Below are positions 24,593 through 33,706 of a DNA stretch of 49,066 bases, in pieces; the first letter of the stretch is position 1, and every line of letters begins with the position of its first letter. The notes below the pieces were generated by a model. That model did not search any database. It was not told the DNA's origin and saw nothing but the letters and a program-made list of their open reading frames with translations. The translations under genes were made by a program, and so were the position numbers. Source of the DNA: Gammaproteobacteria bacterium (GTDB lineage Bacteria; Pseudomonadota; Gammaproteobacteria; Chromatiales; Chromatiaceae); contig JAGRGY010000018.1 in assembly GCA_020445255.1 (NCBI GenBank), forward strand, positions 82,617-131,682, written 5' to 3'.

Positions 24593-25303
24593 ATGAAGAA
24601 GTCATTGCAATTCGTAGGGGCCATCGCGCTGACGTTCGCCGTTGGCGGTGCACAGGCCACCTCTCTCACCGACCTCCTGGGCGGTGCGAGCATCACCATC
24701 GGAGACAAGCTCTTCGACGATTTTCAGTTTATCTACGAGGATACGTCGGACTTCCATACGGTCGATACGGACAACATTGAGGTGACGGGGCTCGCCGACA
24801 ACGGCTCGGGCTACGGTCTCCGTTTCGAAATTCTGGACGACGAGTTCATGGTGCAGGGCGACGACATATACGCCTACCTAGACTACTCATTTGGGTTCCA
24901 CGTCTCGGTCCTCGACCCCGGTTATCTGATTAACGGAGTCAGCCTCGAAGGGCTCCTTGCCGGTACGTCACGTGATCCCGATGGCTTCAATGACATCGGC
25001 AGCTACATCCTGGAAAGCGTCGGGACTGCATCGATGCTCGATGACCTTGGCGTGCTGGATGCCGAACACAGCGTGCTCGATGACGTTGTTTTCACTGATT
25101 TGGGTGGTTCGGTAAACTTCGCTGGGCGGAGCGAGATCTGGGTGGTCAAGAACATCGCCGTGTGGGCGCAAGACAGCACGGACAATGCGCATCTGGATGG
25201 CTTCGACCAGCGCTTCTCGCAGGTCGCAGTACCCGTACCGGGACCGCTGGCCCTGATCGCGCTGGGCCTGGTCGGACTGGGCTGGAGCCGCCGTTCCAGC
25301 TGA
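24593..25303 (+). CDS. PEP-CTERM-type exported protein
   Basis: A 236-residue protein with a signal peptide (LQFVGAIALTFAVGGAQA) and a C-terminal sorting tail: VPVPGPL, then a hydrophobic helix LALIALGLVGLGW, then RRSS. This is the layout of PEP-CTERM proteins handled by exosortase. The middle is acidic and low in cysteine, with no known domain. Ribosome site AGGAG lies before the ATG. No exosortase is in the window, so sorting must use a distant gene. Confidence 0.8.
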   Translation: MKKSLQFVGAIALTFAVGGAQATSLTDLLGGASITIGDKLFDDFQFIYEDTSDFHTVDTDNIEVTGLADNGSGYGLRFEILDDEFMVQGDDIYAYLDYSFGFHVSVLDPGYLINGVSLEGLLAGTSRDPDGFNDIGSYILESVGTASMLDDLGVLDAEHSVLDDVVFTDLGGSVNFAGRSEIWVVKNIAVWAQDSTDNAHLDGFDQRFSQVAVPVPGPLALIALGLVGLGWSRRSS

Positions 25304-25367
25304 TGCAATACCATCGTTCGGTGCGTCGTGCCACGGATGGCCGTCTCGCCGATGCCTGGCCCCACGT

Positions 25368-25395
25368 ACGCATGGCAATGTAACGCATGGCAATG
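25368..25395 (+). repeat. Tandem 15-base repeat before the GspC-like gene
   Basis: ACGCATGGCAATG occurs at 25368-25380 and again at 25383-25395, with a period of 15 bases. Each copy carries ATGGCAATG, so the next gene has duplicated candidate start codons; only the second copy stays open, as the first runs into TAA. Confidence 0.7.
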
Positions 25396-26073
25396 CACCC
25401 CAACCGCAGACCGTCCGCCGGGCGCGTCTGCGGTTTTTTCTTCCCGGCGATTTTCGCTGCCCACCTGAGTGTCAGCGCCACAGCGGCGTTTGGCGCCGAA
25501 CGCCCGGGGCTCGATACGCCGGCCCCGCGCCTGTCCGGCACGATCACCGGCAGCCCCGACCTGTTGCGCGCCCTCATCGAATTCGAAGACGGCAACAGCC
25601 GTAGTTTCCGCGTCGGCGATGACATCGAGGGCTGGGGCCTGATCACCGCGATCGAGGAAGGACGGATCCGGCTGCAGACACCCGACCGGGAGGACACGGT
25701 CTCCATCTCGCGGGGCCAGCCGCTCGTTGCCGCAATGGCCACCGACGCGACATCCATTGCGCCATCATCACCGGTGCGGGTAAAGGTGACGCCGGACCTG
25801 CTGAGCGAGCTCGACCGGCTGGCGGACGATCCAGGGAGCGTCGGCGATGACCTGAACCGCCTGCTCGCACCGTTGGTCCAGATTCCGGTCACCGAACACA
25901 TCCTCGCGGTGAACGGTTCCCCGCTGGCGGACGACGCCAGCACAGCACAGATGATTCGCGACGAAATCGAAAAGGGCAATGTCGTCTCGTTGCGCGTCAG
26001 CGACGGTGACCGGGCAAGAAGCGTATATATCGGCAAACAGATCGAGGATACCGGTCTCGAGGCCGGCGAATAG
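25387..26073 (+). CDS. GspC-like protein (HR domain plus PDZ-like domain)
   Basis: A 228-residue protein. A basic N-terminus and hydrophobic stretch (FFFPAIFAAHLSVSATAA) act as signal or anchor. Residues about 50-110 resemble the homology region of type II secretion GspC (SGTITGS, RSFRVGDDIEGWGLI, RIRL). The rest is PDZ-like, with TEHILAVNGSPLADDAS and VVSLRVSDGD. GspC links inner and outer parts of the secretion system, but no other gsp genes are nearby. No Shine-Dalgarno site precedes the ATG at 25387, and an intrinsic terminator overlaps the first codons, so the true start is uncertain. Confidence 0.65.
   Translation: MAMHPNRRPSAGRVCGFFFPAIFAAHLSVSATAAFGAERPGLDTPAPRLSGTITGSPDLLRALIEFEDGNSRSFRVGDDIEGWGLITAIEEGRIRLQTPDREDTVSISRGQPLVAAMATDATSIAPSSPVRVKVTPDLLSELDRLADDPGSVGDDLNRLLAPLVQIPVTEHILAVNGSPLADDASTAQMIRDEIEKGNVVSLRVSDGDRARSVYIGKQIEDTGLEAGE
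25403..25439 (+). terminator. Rho-independent terminator after the PEP-CTERM gene
   Basis: ACCGCAGAC (25403-25411) pairs perfectly with GTCTGCGGT (25426-25434) around a 14-base GC-rich loop, followed by a run of T. It is the best intrinsic terminator in the window. It lies inside the first codons of the GspC-like frame. Confidence 0.8.
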
Positions 26074-26093
26074 CACCATCGGGGATCCACGAG

Positions 26094-26606
26094 ATGCAGC
26101 ACTACCCCTTTATCGAAGTCTCCACGGCCTGCTCCGACGCGACGCGCATGGAAGAATTCTGGCGCGACATGTTCGACGCGCAGGTGATCTTTCGCGGCAA
26201 CATGATGGGGCAACCCTTCACCCGCCTGGTGGCCTGCGGCATTACGCTGGTGTTTCGTGAAGACCCGCAGTTTCGCCCGCCGCCGGGGCCCGGCGAGGAA
26301 TTCTTCTTTCGCGAGCATTTGGGTCTGCGGGTCAAGGATCTGGAAGCCGCCATCACCGAACTCGAGGCAAAAGGCGCCCAGTTCGTGCTCACGCCGGCGA
26401 AGGTGCGTGAGTTCCAACAGATGAAGAAAGATGATGGTCGGAAGTTCCTCGAAACCACCTATGTCGCGCCACCGCTGACGCCTGAGCGCATCGCCGCGGG
26501 CGAGTTCAAGATCGACGTCGCGATAATGGTCGGCCCGGACAACCTGTGGATCGAGTTGAACCAGATCAGCGAACCGGCCGATACCGGTTGGTTTCCCTAC
26601 GGCTGA
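26094..26606 (+). CDS. VOC (glyoxalase/bleomycin-resistance) fold protein
   Basis: A 170-residue protein with the paired beta-alpha-beta-beta-beta pattern of the VOC superfamily. The N-terminal half starts YPFIEVSTACSDATRMEEFW, with a long loop DPQFRPPPGPGEEFFF. The second half ends NLWIELNQISEP, giving a C-terminal glutamate like a glyoxalase metal ligand. GGGGA lies about 11 bases upstream of the ATG. Family members range from glyoxalases to dioxygenases and binding proteins; which applies is unknown. Confidence 0.75.
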   Translation: MQHYPFIEVSTACSDATRMEEFWRDMFDAQVIFRGNMMGQPFTRLVACGITLVFREDPQFRPPPGPGEEFFFREHLGLRVKDLEAAITELEAKGAQFVLTPAKVREFQQMKKDDGRKFLETTYVAPPLTPERIAAGEFKIDVAIMVGPDNLWIELNQISEPADTGWFPYG

Positions 26607-27173
26607 TCGTACGGCAACAGTGCAGCGGGATGTCCCGCGTCTGGTATGCCGGTAGCCAGGCCGGCTTCGTGATTTGGCACAGGGATGCGCTCCGCGTCGC
26701 CGGCGGCTGAACGCTATTCCCGGTCCCGACGACGAACGTGAGCCGCCGGGCGTTTACCCGCCAGCGCCGATCGCTGAATCGATGCGGCGCGTGACGTGCA
26801 CGCTGTGGCAGGCGCACCGCGCGACGAGCCGCCAGACATCGGCGCGAACGGTTTGAAGAAGGCAACGTGACGCCTGCGGGCCCCGGCAGAACTTTCTCCA
26901 CCCAAGATGTCCGAACGGATTTCGATGATGGTCGCGCACGGCGGTATGCCAGCCCCCTCGCCGAACGCCGGCGGCTGCCTGCGTGGCCGCGACAACAGCG
27001 AATTCGAGATCCGCTGCACGATTCTTTGTCCAGCCCCGACACCGGTCCGGATCGAATGTCCCAGGTTCGTGACAATCGCATCGGGCAAACGACGATGCGA
27101 AGACGGGACCGGCGGCCGAAACGGACGCGAACGCTGCCATAATGCGGCATCTGAATCAGTTGAGAGACACCCC
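26607..27173. other. Gene-free stretch before the YdjY-domain gene
   Basis: About 570 bases in which open frames exist on both strands but none has a ribosome site or protein-like composition. A short hairpin (GCGGGA-TG-TCCCGC) lies soon after the VOC gene near 26625-26638. A -10-like CATAAT near 27138 could be part of the next gene's promoter. Confidence 0.55.
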
Positions 27174-27872
27174 ATGAAATCCTTTTCCCGGAGTGACCAC
27201 GCGTCCTGGTTGTCGACCTGGATCCTCGTTGCCGTGCTTGGCGTATCCGACGCCTGGGCCGGCGGACCGCCGATTACCGACCTGGGCGACGGCCGATACA
27301 GGCTCGGGGAAATCCTGATCGACAAACCGGCGCGAACCTTCATGTTGGCCGGCGTAATGATCAAAGACGAACCGCCGCTTGAATATCTCGCCGTGAAGAA
27401 GGACGGCCAGAAGGCCTATGAGAGCATTTTCGCGCTGAACACCACGGCCACAGAGTTCAATATCGCCTGTATTCTCATCGGCCTGCAGGCCGAACACGCG
27501 GTTTTGCCTGAGTTCCATTTCGACCCCAATCCGGTGCAGGGAGACCCGGTGAAACTGGAGATCGAATGGGAGCGGGATGGCAGCGTGAAAACCTTGGCGC
27601 CCGAACAGCTCTTCCTGCTGGATGGCAAACCGACGCCAGCGGCGACCTGGATCTATACCGGGTCCGTCGAACTGTCAGCCGGTGACTATCTTGCAGAGAG
27701 AAGTGGCACCCTGATCGGGTTCATCCATGACCAGGACAGTATCATCGAGCACCGCGAAGGTATCGGACTGGGTAATTTTGGCAGCGTGCAGATCGACAAG
27801 TCGGTTGCTCCGCCCGTGGGGACGGTGATGCGCCTGACCGTCACCAACGCGACTCCGCGAAGCGGACCCTGA
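27174..27872 (+). CDS. Exported YdjY-domain protein
   Basis: A 232-residue protein with signal peptide (WLSTWILVAVLGVSDAWA). It then has the YdjY-like pattern ILIDKPARTFMLAGV, PPLEYLAV, KAYESIFALN and ILIGLQ. The function of YdjY domains is unknown; they are periplasmic or lipoprotein-like and often near respiratory genes. The start at 27174 is chosen because the signal peptide begins there and GAGAG lies upstream; a longer frame from 26907 is not protein-like. Confidence 0.75.
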   Translation: MKSFSRSDHASWLSTWILVAVLGVSDAWAGGPPITDLGDGRYRLGEILIDKPARTFMLAGVMIKDEPPLEYLAVKKDGQKAYESIFALNTTATEFNIACILIGLQAEHAVLPEFHFDPNPVQGDPVKLEIEWERDGSVKTLAPEQLFLLDGKPTPAATWIYTGSVELSAGDYLAERSGTLIGFIHDQDSIIEHREGIGLGNFGSVQIDKSVAPPVGTVMRLTVTNATPRSGP

Positions 27873-28239
27873 CGGCGAACGGACGTTCTGTCGGGCCTGC
27901 GAGCCCTTCGCGATGCGCTCAGAATGCGCGAATCAGACGCCGTGAGTCTGCCTCGGTCAGCTGCGCCCGTGCAGCCAGGGGTCGAGACACAGCGGTTGCG
28001 TCGACGGCTCAGACGGTGTGCCAGTGGAACTTCCCTGTCGATCAAGGTTTGGGCGTTCCTGTCGCCGGTGGCATAGCCGTGCGCCTACTGCCGCGCGGGT
28101 CGCGGCGCCAGTCTCGGAAAATGGATATCCGGCAGTCGCGGCTGCGGCGGTGATGCGTCCGGTTCTAGGGACACGACCGTCTCCGGACCGGGGGTGCCGA
28201 ACGCGCGGCGCGAAAGCGCTGGAGCGTCACCCAACCGGT
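27873..28239. other. Gene-free stretch between convergent genes
   Basis: About 370 bases between the converging YdjY and methyltransferase genes. No convincing gene, RNA or terminator with a U-run was seen. Confidence 0.5.
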
Positions 28240-29289
28240 TCAGGCCCGTGTACCCATGACCACGCGATGTGGCATCGGCGGCGGGAACTGCCGGTACTGG
28301 ATATCGGTAAAGCCGGCATCGATCATCCATTGTCCGACATCGGCGTCCGCATGTACGCCGCCGTCTGGTGCGGTAAGCATCATGTTCAGGCCGAACAACG
28401 CCGCGAACGGCGGGGTCGTGTTGCCGGCATCGGTGAAGACGTCGCTGACGACCAGCAGGCCGCCGACCTCGAGCGCCTGCCTCGCGCTGTCGATCAGCGC
28501 CCTGCAGCCCTGTTCCGATTCACGATGAAACACGCCGGAGATCAGCACCACGTCGTTTCCGCCGGGCCAGTGGTCGTTCAGGTAGTCGCCGGCCAGGGTG
28601 TCGACCCGGTCGGCTACGCCGAGACCGGCGATGATCTCGCTGGCAATGGCAACGACCCCCGGCAGGTCCATGACCACGGATCGCAGCTCCGGGTGGCGCC
28701 GGGCAAACAGGCTGGAATAGGTGCCCGGACCGCCGCCAATGTCGAGCATCCTGCGATACTTCGTGAGGTCGACAATGCCCACCATGGCCTGTCCGATACC
28801 GAGCGCGCGGTCGTGCATGCCGTAGACGAAATGTCGCGTCTTCTCGGCGTCGTGACCCGTATAGGTGTCCGTCGCCATCGGGGGCGTTCCGGACCTGAGC
28901 GTCTGTTCGAGTTGACCCCAGGTATCGTAAAGATTGTCACTGTAGCTGATGGCGTTGCCCATGAATCCCGGTGCGCCCGGCACGAGGAATGCCGCGCTCA
29001 ACGGTGAGTTGCGATACTGTCCGGCCGGCGATTCGGTCAGCAGCCCGAGGCCGACGCAAGCGCGCAGAAACAGCAGGAGATGACGCGGCTGCAGCCCGAG
29101 CGCAGAGGCGAGTTCCTCCGTGCTGTGGCCGTCGTCTTTCAAGAGATCGAACAAGCCCATGCGATTGGCGGTCAGGAGCACCTGCGAGCCCCAGTAGGCG
29201 GTCGACAGTTGCATCAGCATCGAGGGATCGGATCCGGGTTGCCCCGACTGCAATTTTTCGTGCCCGGTGGCGTTACCTTTGTCGCTCAT
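28240..29289 (-). CDS. SAM-dependent O-methyltransferase (acetylserotonin type)
   Basis: A 349-residue class I methyltransferase. The N-terminal winged-helix/dimer domain includes STEELASALGLQPRHLLLFLRA. The SAM site is MLDIGGGPGTYSSLFAR, followed by VVMDLPGVV and GGNDVVLISGVFH. This layout is that of the O-methyltransferase-2 family, which methylates hydroxyls of phenolics, polyketides or carotenoid-type compounds. The start at 29289 follows CAGGACCAGAAC, a good ribosome site; an upstream extension is not protein-like. It stands alone, and its substrate is unknown. Confidence 0.85.
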   Translation of the reverse strand: MSDKGNATGHEKLQSGQPGSDPSMLMQLSTAYWGSQVLLTANRMGLFDLLKDDGHSTEELASALGLQPRHLLLFLRACVGLGLLTESPAGQYRNSPLSAAFLVPGAPGFMGNAISYSDNLYDTWGQLEQTLRSGTPPMATDTYTGHDAEKTRHFVYGMHDRALGIGQAMVGIVDLTKYRRMLDIGGGPGTYSSLFARRHPELRSVVMDLPGVVAIASEIIAGLGVADRVDTLAGDYLNDHWPGGNDVVLISGVFHRESEQGCRALIDSARQALEVGGLLVVSDVFTDAGNTTPPFAALFGLNMMLTAPDGGVHADADVGQWMIDAGFTDIQYRQFPPPMPHRVVMGTRA

Positions 29290-30206
29290 GTTCTGGTCCT
29301 GCGTTCGAAAATTCTCTGTTGATTGCGACGGGTCCAGTCGAATGCACGACGGTCTGTCCGACGCCGCTCCCGGTTTGCCTTGTGCCGGGGGTGCTGCACG
29401 CCCCGACGCGTCGTACATCGTTCGACCGGCTTACCCATCCGACCCTTCGACCGGTCACCGGGCGCTCGCCGGTCGAGAGGTAACGCCGCTGATGCTTCCT
29501 GGTGCGTCGCCGGCAACGTACGCCTTCGAGCCATCGCGGGCACGCGCAACTTCGATCGAGGCGTCGGCGCGTTCGGTGATTGGCCGGTCCTCGCGCTCAG
29601 CAAGAGCCTCGGCATCGGCAACCAGTGATTGCGCGTCGTTTGCCCATCGAAGCGTGATGTCGACGGGATCGCCAGGAGCCGGCAGCGGTTTCCGGTGGCC
29701 TTGGTGCAGGTTCACGAAACACCCGTCGACGTCGCCGATGATGCAGGCGATAACAGTCGCCACCGTGATTTCGGCCCAGAACGGGTCCTTGCAGGGCGTG
29801 TCGCAGTCATTTGCTTCAATCTTCATTCATTCCCGGCTGGTTGCGCAACACGAGTGCCAATAGCCTGGTCGAGCACCTGCCGTGATCGATCGGGATCGTA
29901 TCGTGGCTGCATCTGTCGCCGCCGGGCCCGATGTGACGTTGCGCATGATTGTATGCCGTTGGTGTGGTGACCGGGCGAACAGGTGAAGTCCCGGACGCCG
30001 GCCTCAGGCAAATGCGAACTGACCAGGGAACGAAACGAGTCATTGGGAATGGCATCGAAGGGCAGTGCATGGGTACCCGATTGCGCAAGAGAATAATTAA
30101 GGTTAACGGCAATGGTGGCCGATGCCTGATGGCGGAATCAGCGCTGTACCGCGTAACATCGAAGTCGGGCTCCAAGTGTTTCTGCCGTGATGGAAAGCGT
30201 TTGCCG
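29290..30206. other. Sparse region with at most one small gene
   Basis: About 900 bases between the methyltransferase and the VTT-domain gene. One minus-strand frame (29455-29826) might be a gene and is listed separately. The remainder holds nothing convincing. Confidence 0.5.
29455..29826 (-). CDS. Possible small protein, unknown
   Basis: A 123-residue frame beginning MKIEANDCDTPCKDPFWAEI, with a hydrophobic beta-like segment (TVATVIACIIGDVDGCFV) and an acidic second half. Composition is more protein-like than the other frames here. The upstream ribosome site (GGGA) is weak and no family is recognised, so it may be chance. Confidence 0.35.
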   Translation of the reverse strand: MKIEANDCDTPCKDPFWAEITVATVIACIIGDVDGCFVNLHQGHRKPLPAPGDPVDITLRWANDAQSLVADAEALAEREDRPITERADASIEVARARDGSKAYVAGDAPGSISGVTSRPASAR

Positions 30207-30827
30207 ATGAATTCGTTCACACGCATGACGATCGCCATCGTCATCGCGCTGCTGATCCCGGTCGTGCCGTTCGCTGTCGTCGGGGAGCTGCCGGGCGACC
30301 GCTGGCTGCACGGGATCGCCGATGAAGGATGGCTTTTTGGACTCGCGTCTGCGGCGCTGCTCGCGAGCGATACCTTGTTGCCGATTCCGTCCAGCATCAT
30401 CGGCACGCTGCTCGGCGGGAGATTGGGGTTTTTGCCGGGTCTGACATGGTGCTGGCTCGGCCTGATGCTGGGCAGTGCCACCGCCTACGGCGTCGGTTAT
30501 GTCTTTCTGCGGCAATTCGCGACACGACTGCCCGAGACACCGAGCCTGCTGGTGCTGTTCGCCAGCAGGGCGGTGCCGGTGCTGGCCGAGGCGGTCGCCG
30601 TGTCGGCGGGTTCGACCCAAATGCGTCTGGTGCCGTTCTTTGCGGTCACTGCGCTGGGCAATGGTCTGTATGCAACGGTTCTCGCCGGCAATGGAGCGGC
30701 ATTGCTGCCCGATTCACTCACCGGCGTGGGATTGATCATTCCGATGCTGTTGCCGTTGTTGAGCTGGGTGGCGTGGCGCCTGATCGCGCGCCGGCGCGCA
30801 ATGCCACCGGTTCAGTCACCCGACTGA
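30207..30827 (+). CDS. VTT/DedA-like membrane protein
   Basis: A 206-residue protein with about five membrane helices. It has LLPIPSSIIGTLLGGRLGF, a re-entrant-loop motif typical of VTT/DedA proteins, and SRAVPVLAEAVAVSAG, which matches the R-x-P-x-x-x-E-x-x-x-x-x-x-G element. Such proteins move or scramble lipids or help keep membrane polarity. The start at 30207 follows GGAAAG; a longer frame upstream is not protein-like. It converges on eboA with a 15-base overlap of ends. Confidence 0.78.
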   Translation: MNSFTRMTIAIVIALLIPVVPFAVVGELPGDRWLHGIADEGWLFGLASAALLASDTLLPIPSSIIGTLLGGRLGFLPGLTWCWLGLMLGSATAYGVGYVFLRQFATRLPETPSLLVLFASRAVPVLAEAVAVSAGSTQMRLVPFFAVTALGNGLYATVLAGNGAALLPDSLTGVGLIIPMLLPLLSWVAWRLIARRRAMPPVQSPD

Positions 30828-31681
30828 TCGCCAGCGGCCGCCAGCACCTCGCGCACGGCAGGATCCGATTCGTGCCGCAGGCGCGCATCTATGTCGCCGA
30901 GTAGCCCGGGTCTGCCGCACAGCGACAAAGCCTTGGCCGCGTAGAAACGGTGCTCTGCCTGCGAATGATCGAGGTAGCGCTGCAGCAATGCGTTGCCGTG
31001 ATCGGTCGCGAACGGCGCCACTGCGAGCCAGATGTCCACCGGCACCGAACGCGCGGCCGCTTCGCGCTCGTCGATGTAGTCCTCGCTCATCTTGGAGAGT
31101 TCGGCATTGGCGCGTTCCTGAAGGCCCTGCACGCGTGCAATCGACAATCCTGTGAACAGTGACTTCAACACGATCTGATTGAATTCGTGGTCGCTGTAGT
31201 AGAGCGCCGGGTAGGGGTTGTCGAGGGCGATCGCGCCAAACAGGGCGAGGCTGTTGGCCCGACCTGCCTCCAGCGCAAGGGCCTTTAACTCGCCGGGGTC
31301 GTCCATCAAGAGCAATGCCTGCACGATGGCGGCGCGTTCGGTCTCGTCGCCGGAACGGAACATCAGGCGCTCTCGGCGGTCACCATCAGGTTGCTGCCGG
31401 CATGCCTGCATCAGCAGGACGACCCGGCCCGCGTCGCCGACGTTCCAGTGTCCGAAGTGCAGGGTGGCCTGTTCGGTGCGCAGCGCCAGTGATGGATCGG
31501 GAAAGGGTTGATTGCCCAGTTTGCGCCGGGCCGCAGCCGAAAGGTTCAACAGTTCGTTGTCGACATCGTCACTGGCGGCGAGTCTGCCGAGTGCCTGGTT
31601 CAGCCAGTCAGCACCGTGGGCGTCGCTGGCTGCCAGCACGGCGGCGGCGAGTTGGTCTTGGAAAGGCGCTGTGGACGACAT
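30812..31681 (-). CDS. eboA: EboA-family protein
   Basis: A 289-residue helical protein. The central stretch ALFGAIALDNPYPALYYSD, then NQIVLKSLFTGLSIARVQGL and ERANAELSKM, is what I recall of the EboA family. The C-terminus is HEAT-like (AEHRFYAAKALSLCGRPG). EboA is soluble and of unknown biochemical role. It starts at ATG 31681 with GAGGG nine bases upstream. It lies some 26 kb from eboB/E/F, so the ebo set is split in this genome. A family profile search would settle the assignment. Confidence 0.72.
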   Translation of the reverse strand: MSSTAPFQDQLAAAVLAASDAHGADWLNQALGRLAASDDVDNELLNLSAAARRKLGNQPFPDPSLALRTEQATLHFGHWNVGDAGRVVLLMQACRQQPDGDRRERLMFRSGDETERAAIVQALLLMDDPGELKALALEAGRANSLALFGAIALDNPYPALYYSDHEFNQIVLKSLFTGLSIARVQGLQERANAELSKMSEDYIDEREAAARSVPVDIWLAVAPFATDHGNALLQRYLDHSQAEHRFYAAKALSLCGRPGLLGDIDARLRHESDPAVREVLAAAGDQSGD

Positions 31682-31851
31682 GAACGGAACCCTCGGCACG
31701 GCTGAAACCACGTTGGAAAGCATAAGTCGCAGGGACGCGGATGTCACAGTGCGAACCGCGCGTTCTGGCGCTACACATGCATCCCGCCCGGTGGTAATAT
31801 CCGCGCTCCACCGCGTCGGGACTCTATTCCAAGCTCCTGATTTCACTGCAC

Positions 31852-31925
31852 GGCCGAGTGGCAGAGTGGTTATGCAGCGGATTGCAAATCCGTGGACATC
31901 GGTTCGATTCCGGTCTCGGCCTCCA
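31852..31925 (+). tRNA. tRNA-Cys(GCA)
   Basis: A 74-base cloverleaf. The acceptor strands GGCCGAG (31852-31858) and CTCGGCC (31915-31921) pair, the discriminator is T, and CCA is encoded. The anticodon loop TTGCAAA gives anticodon GCA at 31884-31886, and the T-loop is TTCGATT. A TAATAT box (31795-31800) followed by GC-rich bases could be its -10 element. Confidence 0.95.
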
Positions 31926-32263
31926 TCAATGAAGTAACTAGCACAGCGACAGGCCATGGCTTCGGATCTGCCCGTGCCTGCTTGTCCTGCAATCGAACCG
32001 CACGCTTCCACGCCTACTGTCCCAGCGAACGTAGCGCTGATGGCATCGCGTTGCCGGGTGCACTGATTGAAATGATGGAGCGTCGCCAGGTTGCAGCGTT
32101 GGCGTCGCCCCTCCTTCTGCGACACACGGAGACGGCGTGCCGCGGATTGGCCTCGCGAATTGCATACCCATGTCGCCGAGATGATCGTGCTCGCAAGGGC
32201 GATCCGGTGAATGTCGAGATGACGGCGGGGCGATCGTCTGCAACCGTTGAACCCGGAAGCAGA
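31926..32263. other. Gene-free stretch after tRNA-Cys
   Basis: About 340 bases. No convincing gene, integrase remnant or partial tRNA repeat was seen. Confidence 0.5.
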
Positions 32264-33706
32264 CTATTGATAGGGCTTCGGAATGGCGATGCCGAGGTCT
32301 CTGTAGCGGTTCAACAGGCGATAAAGTTTGCGCTCTGTGATGCCCAGCTGGCGGGCCGCCCGGCGACGTGAGCCGTTATGCATCTGCAATGCGCCAAGTA
32401 CGTCGCTGGTAGGGACGCCCAAGACGAAATCATCGATCATGCTTCCGTCACCGTGAGTCCCGGTCTTCCCACGCGGTCGCGCAGGCGTTTCACTCTGTGC
32501 GTTCTCAGCCTGTTGATCGCGGTCGGTGTGCCGGCGGTTATATTGCCTGGACTGCTCTTGTGGGTCGCGGTTGTGCGCCAGAATGTTTTCCGGGAGATGA
32601 CTGGCCTGAATGTTCTTCTTACCCGCCTTCAGTGTCGCCAGCTCGATGACGTACTTCAGTTCGCGCAGGTTGCCTGGATAGTTGTATTCCTTGAGCTCTT
32701 GCAATGCGGAAGGCGAGATCATGTTGGTCTTGCAGAGCTTGCGAATGAAATAGCAGGCGAGCTGTGGGATATCCTCCTTCCGATCTCGCAGTGGCGGCAG
32801 TCCGACTGTATGGCCGGCGAGCCGGTAGTACAGGTCGTTGCGGAAAAATTTCTTGTGCACCATGTCTTTCAGATCACGATTGGTGGCGGAAACCAGTCGC
32901 ACATTGGAACGAAGCGTCGTGGTGCCGCCGACCCGGCGAAATTCACCGGTTTCGAGCACGCGCAGCAACTTGGCCTGCATGGCCAGGGACAGCTCGCCAA
33001 TTTCATCCAGAAACAGCGTGCCGCCATCGGCGATCTCGAACAGGCCCTTTTTCGTTTTCACTGCACCGGTAAATGCGCCGGCCTCATGGCCGAACAACTC
33101 GGATTCGAACAGGGTTTCGGCGAGTCCGCCGCAGTCCAGTGCCACGAACGGGCCCCCACTGCGTGATGAGCGGTTGTGTATGTATGACGCGAAACGCTCC
33201 TTGCCGACGCCGCTTTCACCGGACAGCAACACCGGCAGATCGCCGGCAGCCAGCAGTTTCGCTTCCTGGACGGATTTCAGAAATGCGTTGGAGTCGCCGA
33301 TCAGCCCCTCGTTGGAAAGATTGTCCTCGGTGTCGATTCGGCGCAGTGATTCCCCCATGTATCGCACTTCGTCGTGCTCGTCGAATATCGGATACGACGT
33401 GATGTCCACGCATTCCTTGCTGCCGTCTGGCATCGTGTGAACGTGCAGGACCTCCTGCTTGGACTTCTGCTGAAACGTACCGAGCAGCGGGCAGTCTTCG
33501 CCATGCTCGTAGCAGGGCCGCTCGGAGTTGTGCGACACGCGGTGACATTTCGATCCAATGATGTCGTTGACACGCACGTTGTACTGCGCGGCATAGGCGT
33601 TATTGGCGGCAACAATGGTGAAATCGCGTGCGATGAGGACGAACGGCTCCTCGTGTATCTCCAATAGCGAACGGATCTCGGCCGGAAGCGAACGTTTTTG
33701 TGTCAA
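32264..33706 (-). CDS. Sigma-54-dependent activator with Cys/His-rich PAS domain
   Basis: A 480-residue regulator. The N-terminal PAS domain (about 15-125) carries a cluster of possible metal or redox ligands: C54, H55, H59, C65, H68 and C72 in SKCHRVSHN and RPCYEHGEDCPL. The AAA+ domain has GESGVGKE and GAFTGA. A charged linker leads to a Fis-type helix-turn-helix (AARQLGITERKLYRLL). There is no receiver domain, so it should sense its signal directly through the PAS domain. It diverges from the SBP56-like gene, a likely target. Confidence 0.92.
   Translation of the reverse strand: MTQKRSLPAEIRSLLEIHEEPFVLIARDFTIVAANNAYAAQYNVRVNDIIGSKCHRVSHNSERPCYEHGEDCPLLGTFQQKSKQEVLHVHTMPDGSKECVDITSYPIFDEHDEVRYMGESLRRIDTEDNLSNEGLIGDSNAFLKSVQEAKLLAAGDLPVLLSGESGVGKERFASYIHNRSSRSGGPFVALDCGGLAETLFESELFGHEAGAFTGAVKTKKGLFEIADGGTLFLDEIGELSLAMQAKLLRVLETGEFRRVGGTTTLRSNVRLVSATNRDLKDMVHKKFFRNDLYYRLAGHTVGLPPLRDRKEDIPQLACYFIRKLCKTNMISPSALQELKEYNYPGNLRELKYVIELATLKAGKKNIQASHLPENILAHNRDPQEQSRQYNRRHTDRDQQAENAQSETPARPRGKTGTHGDGSMIDDFVLGVPTSDVLGALQMHNGSRRRAARQLGITERKLYRLLNRYRDLGIAIPKPYQ

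Noticed and set aside
26714..27364. A long minus-strand open frame of 216 codons over the region before the YdjY gene.
   Set aside because: It overlaps a gene with a clear signal peptide on the other strand, and its composition is that of a shadow frame in GC-rich DNA.
31852..32263. tRNA-Cys as an integration site for a mobile element.
   Set aside because: No integrase, direct repeat of the tRNA end or foreign-looking genes were seen next to it.
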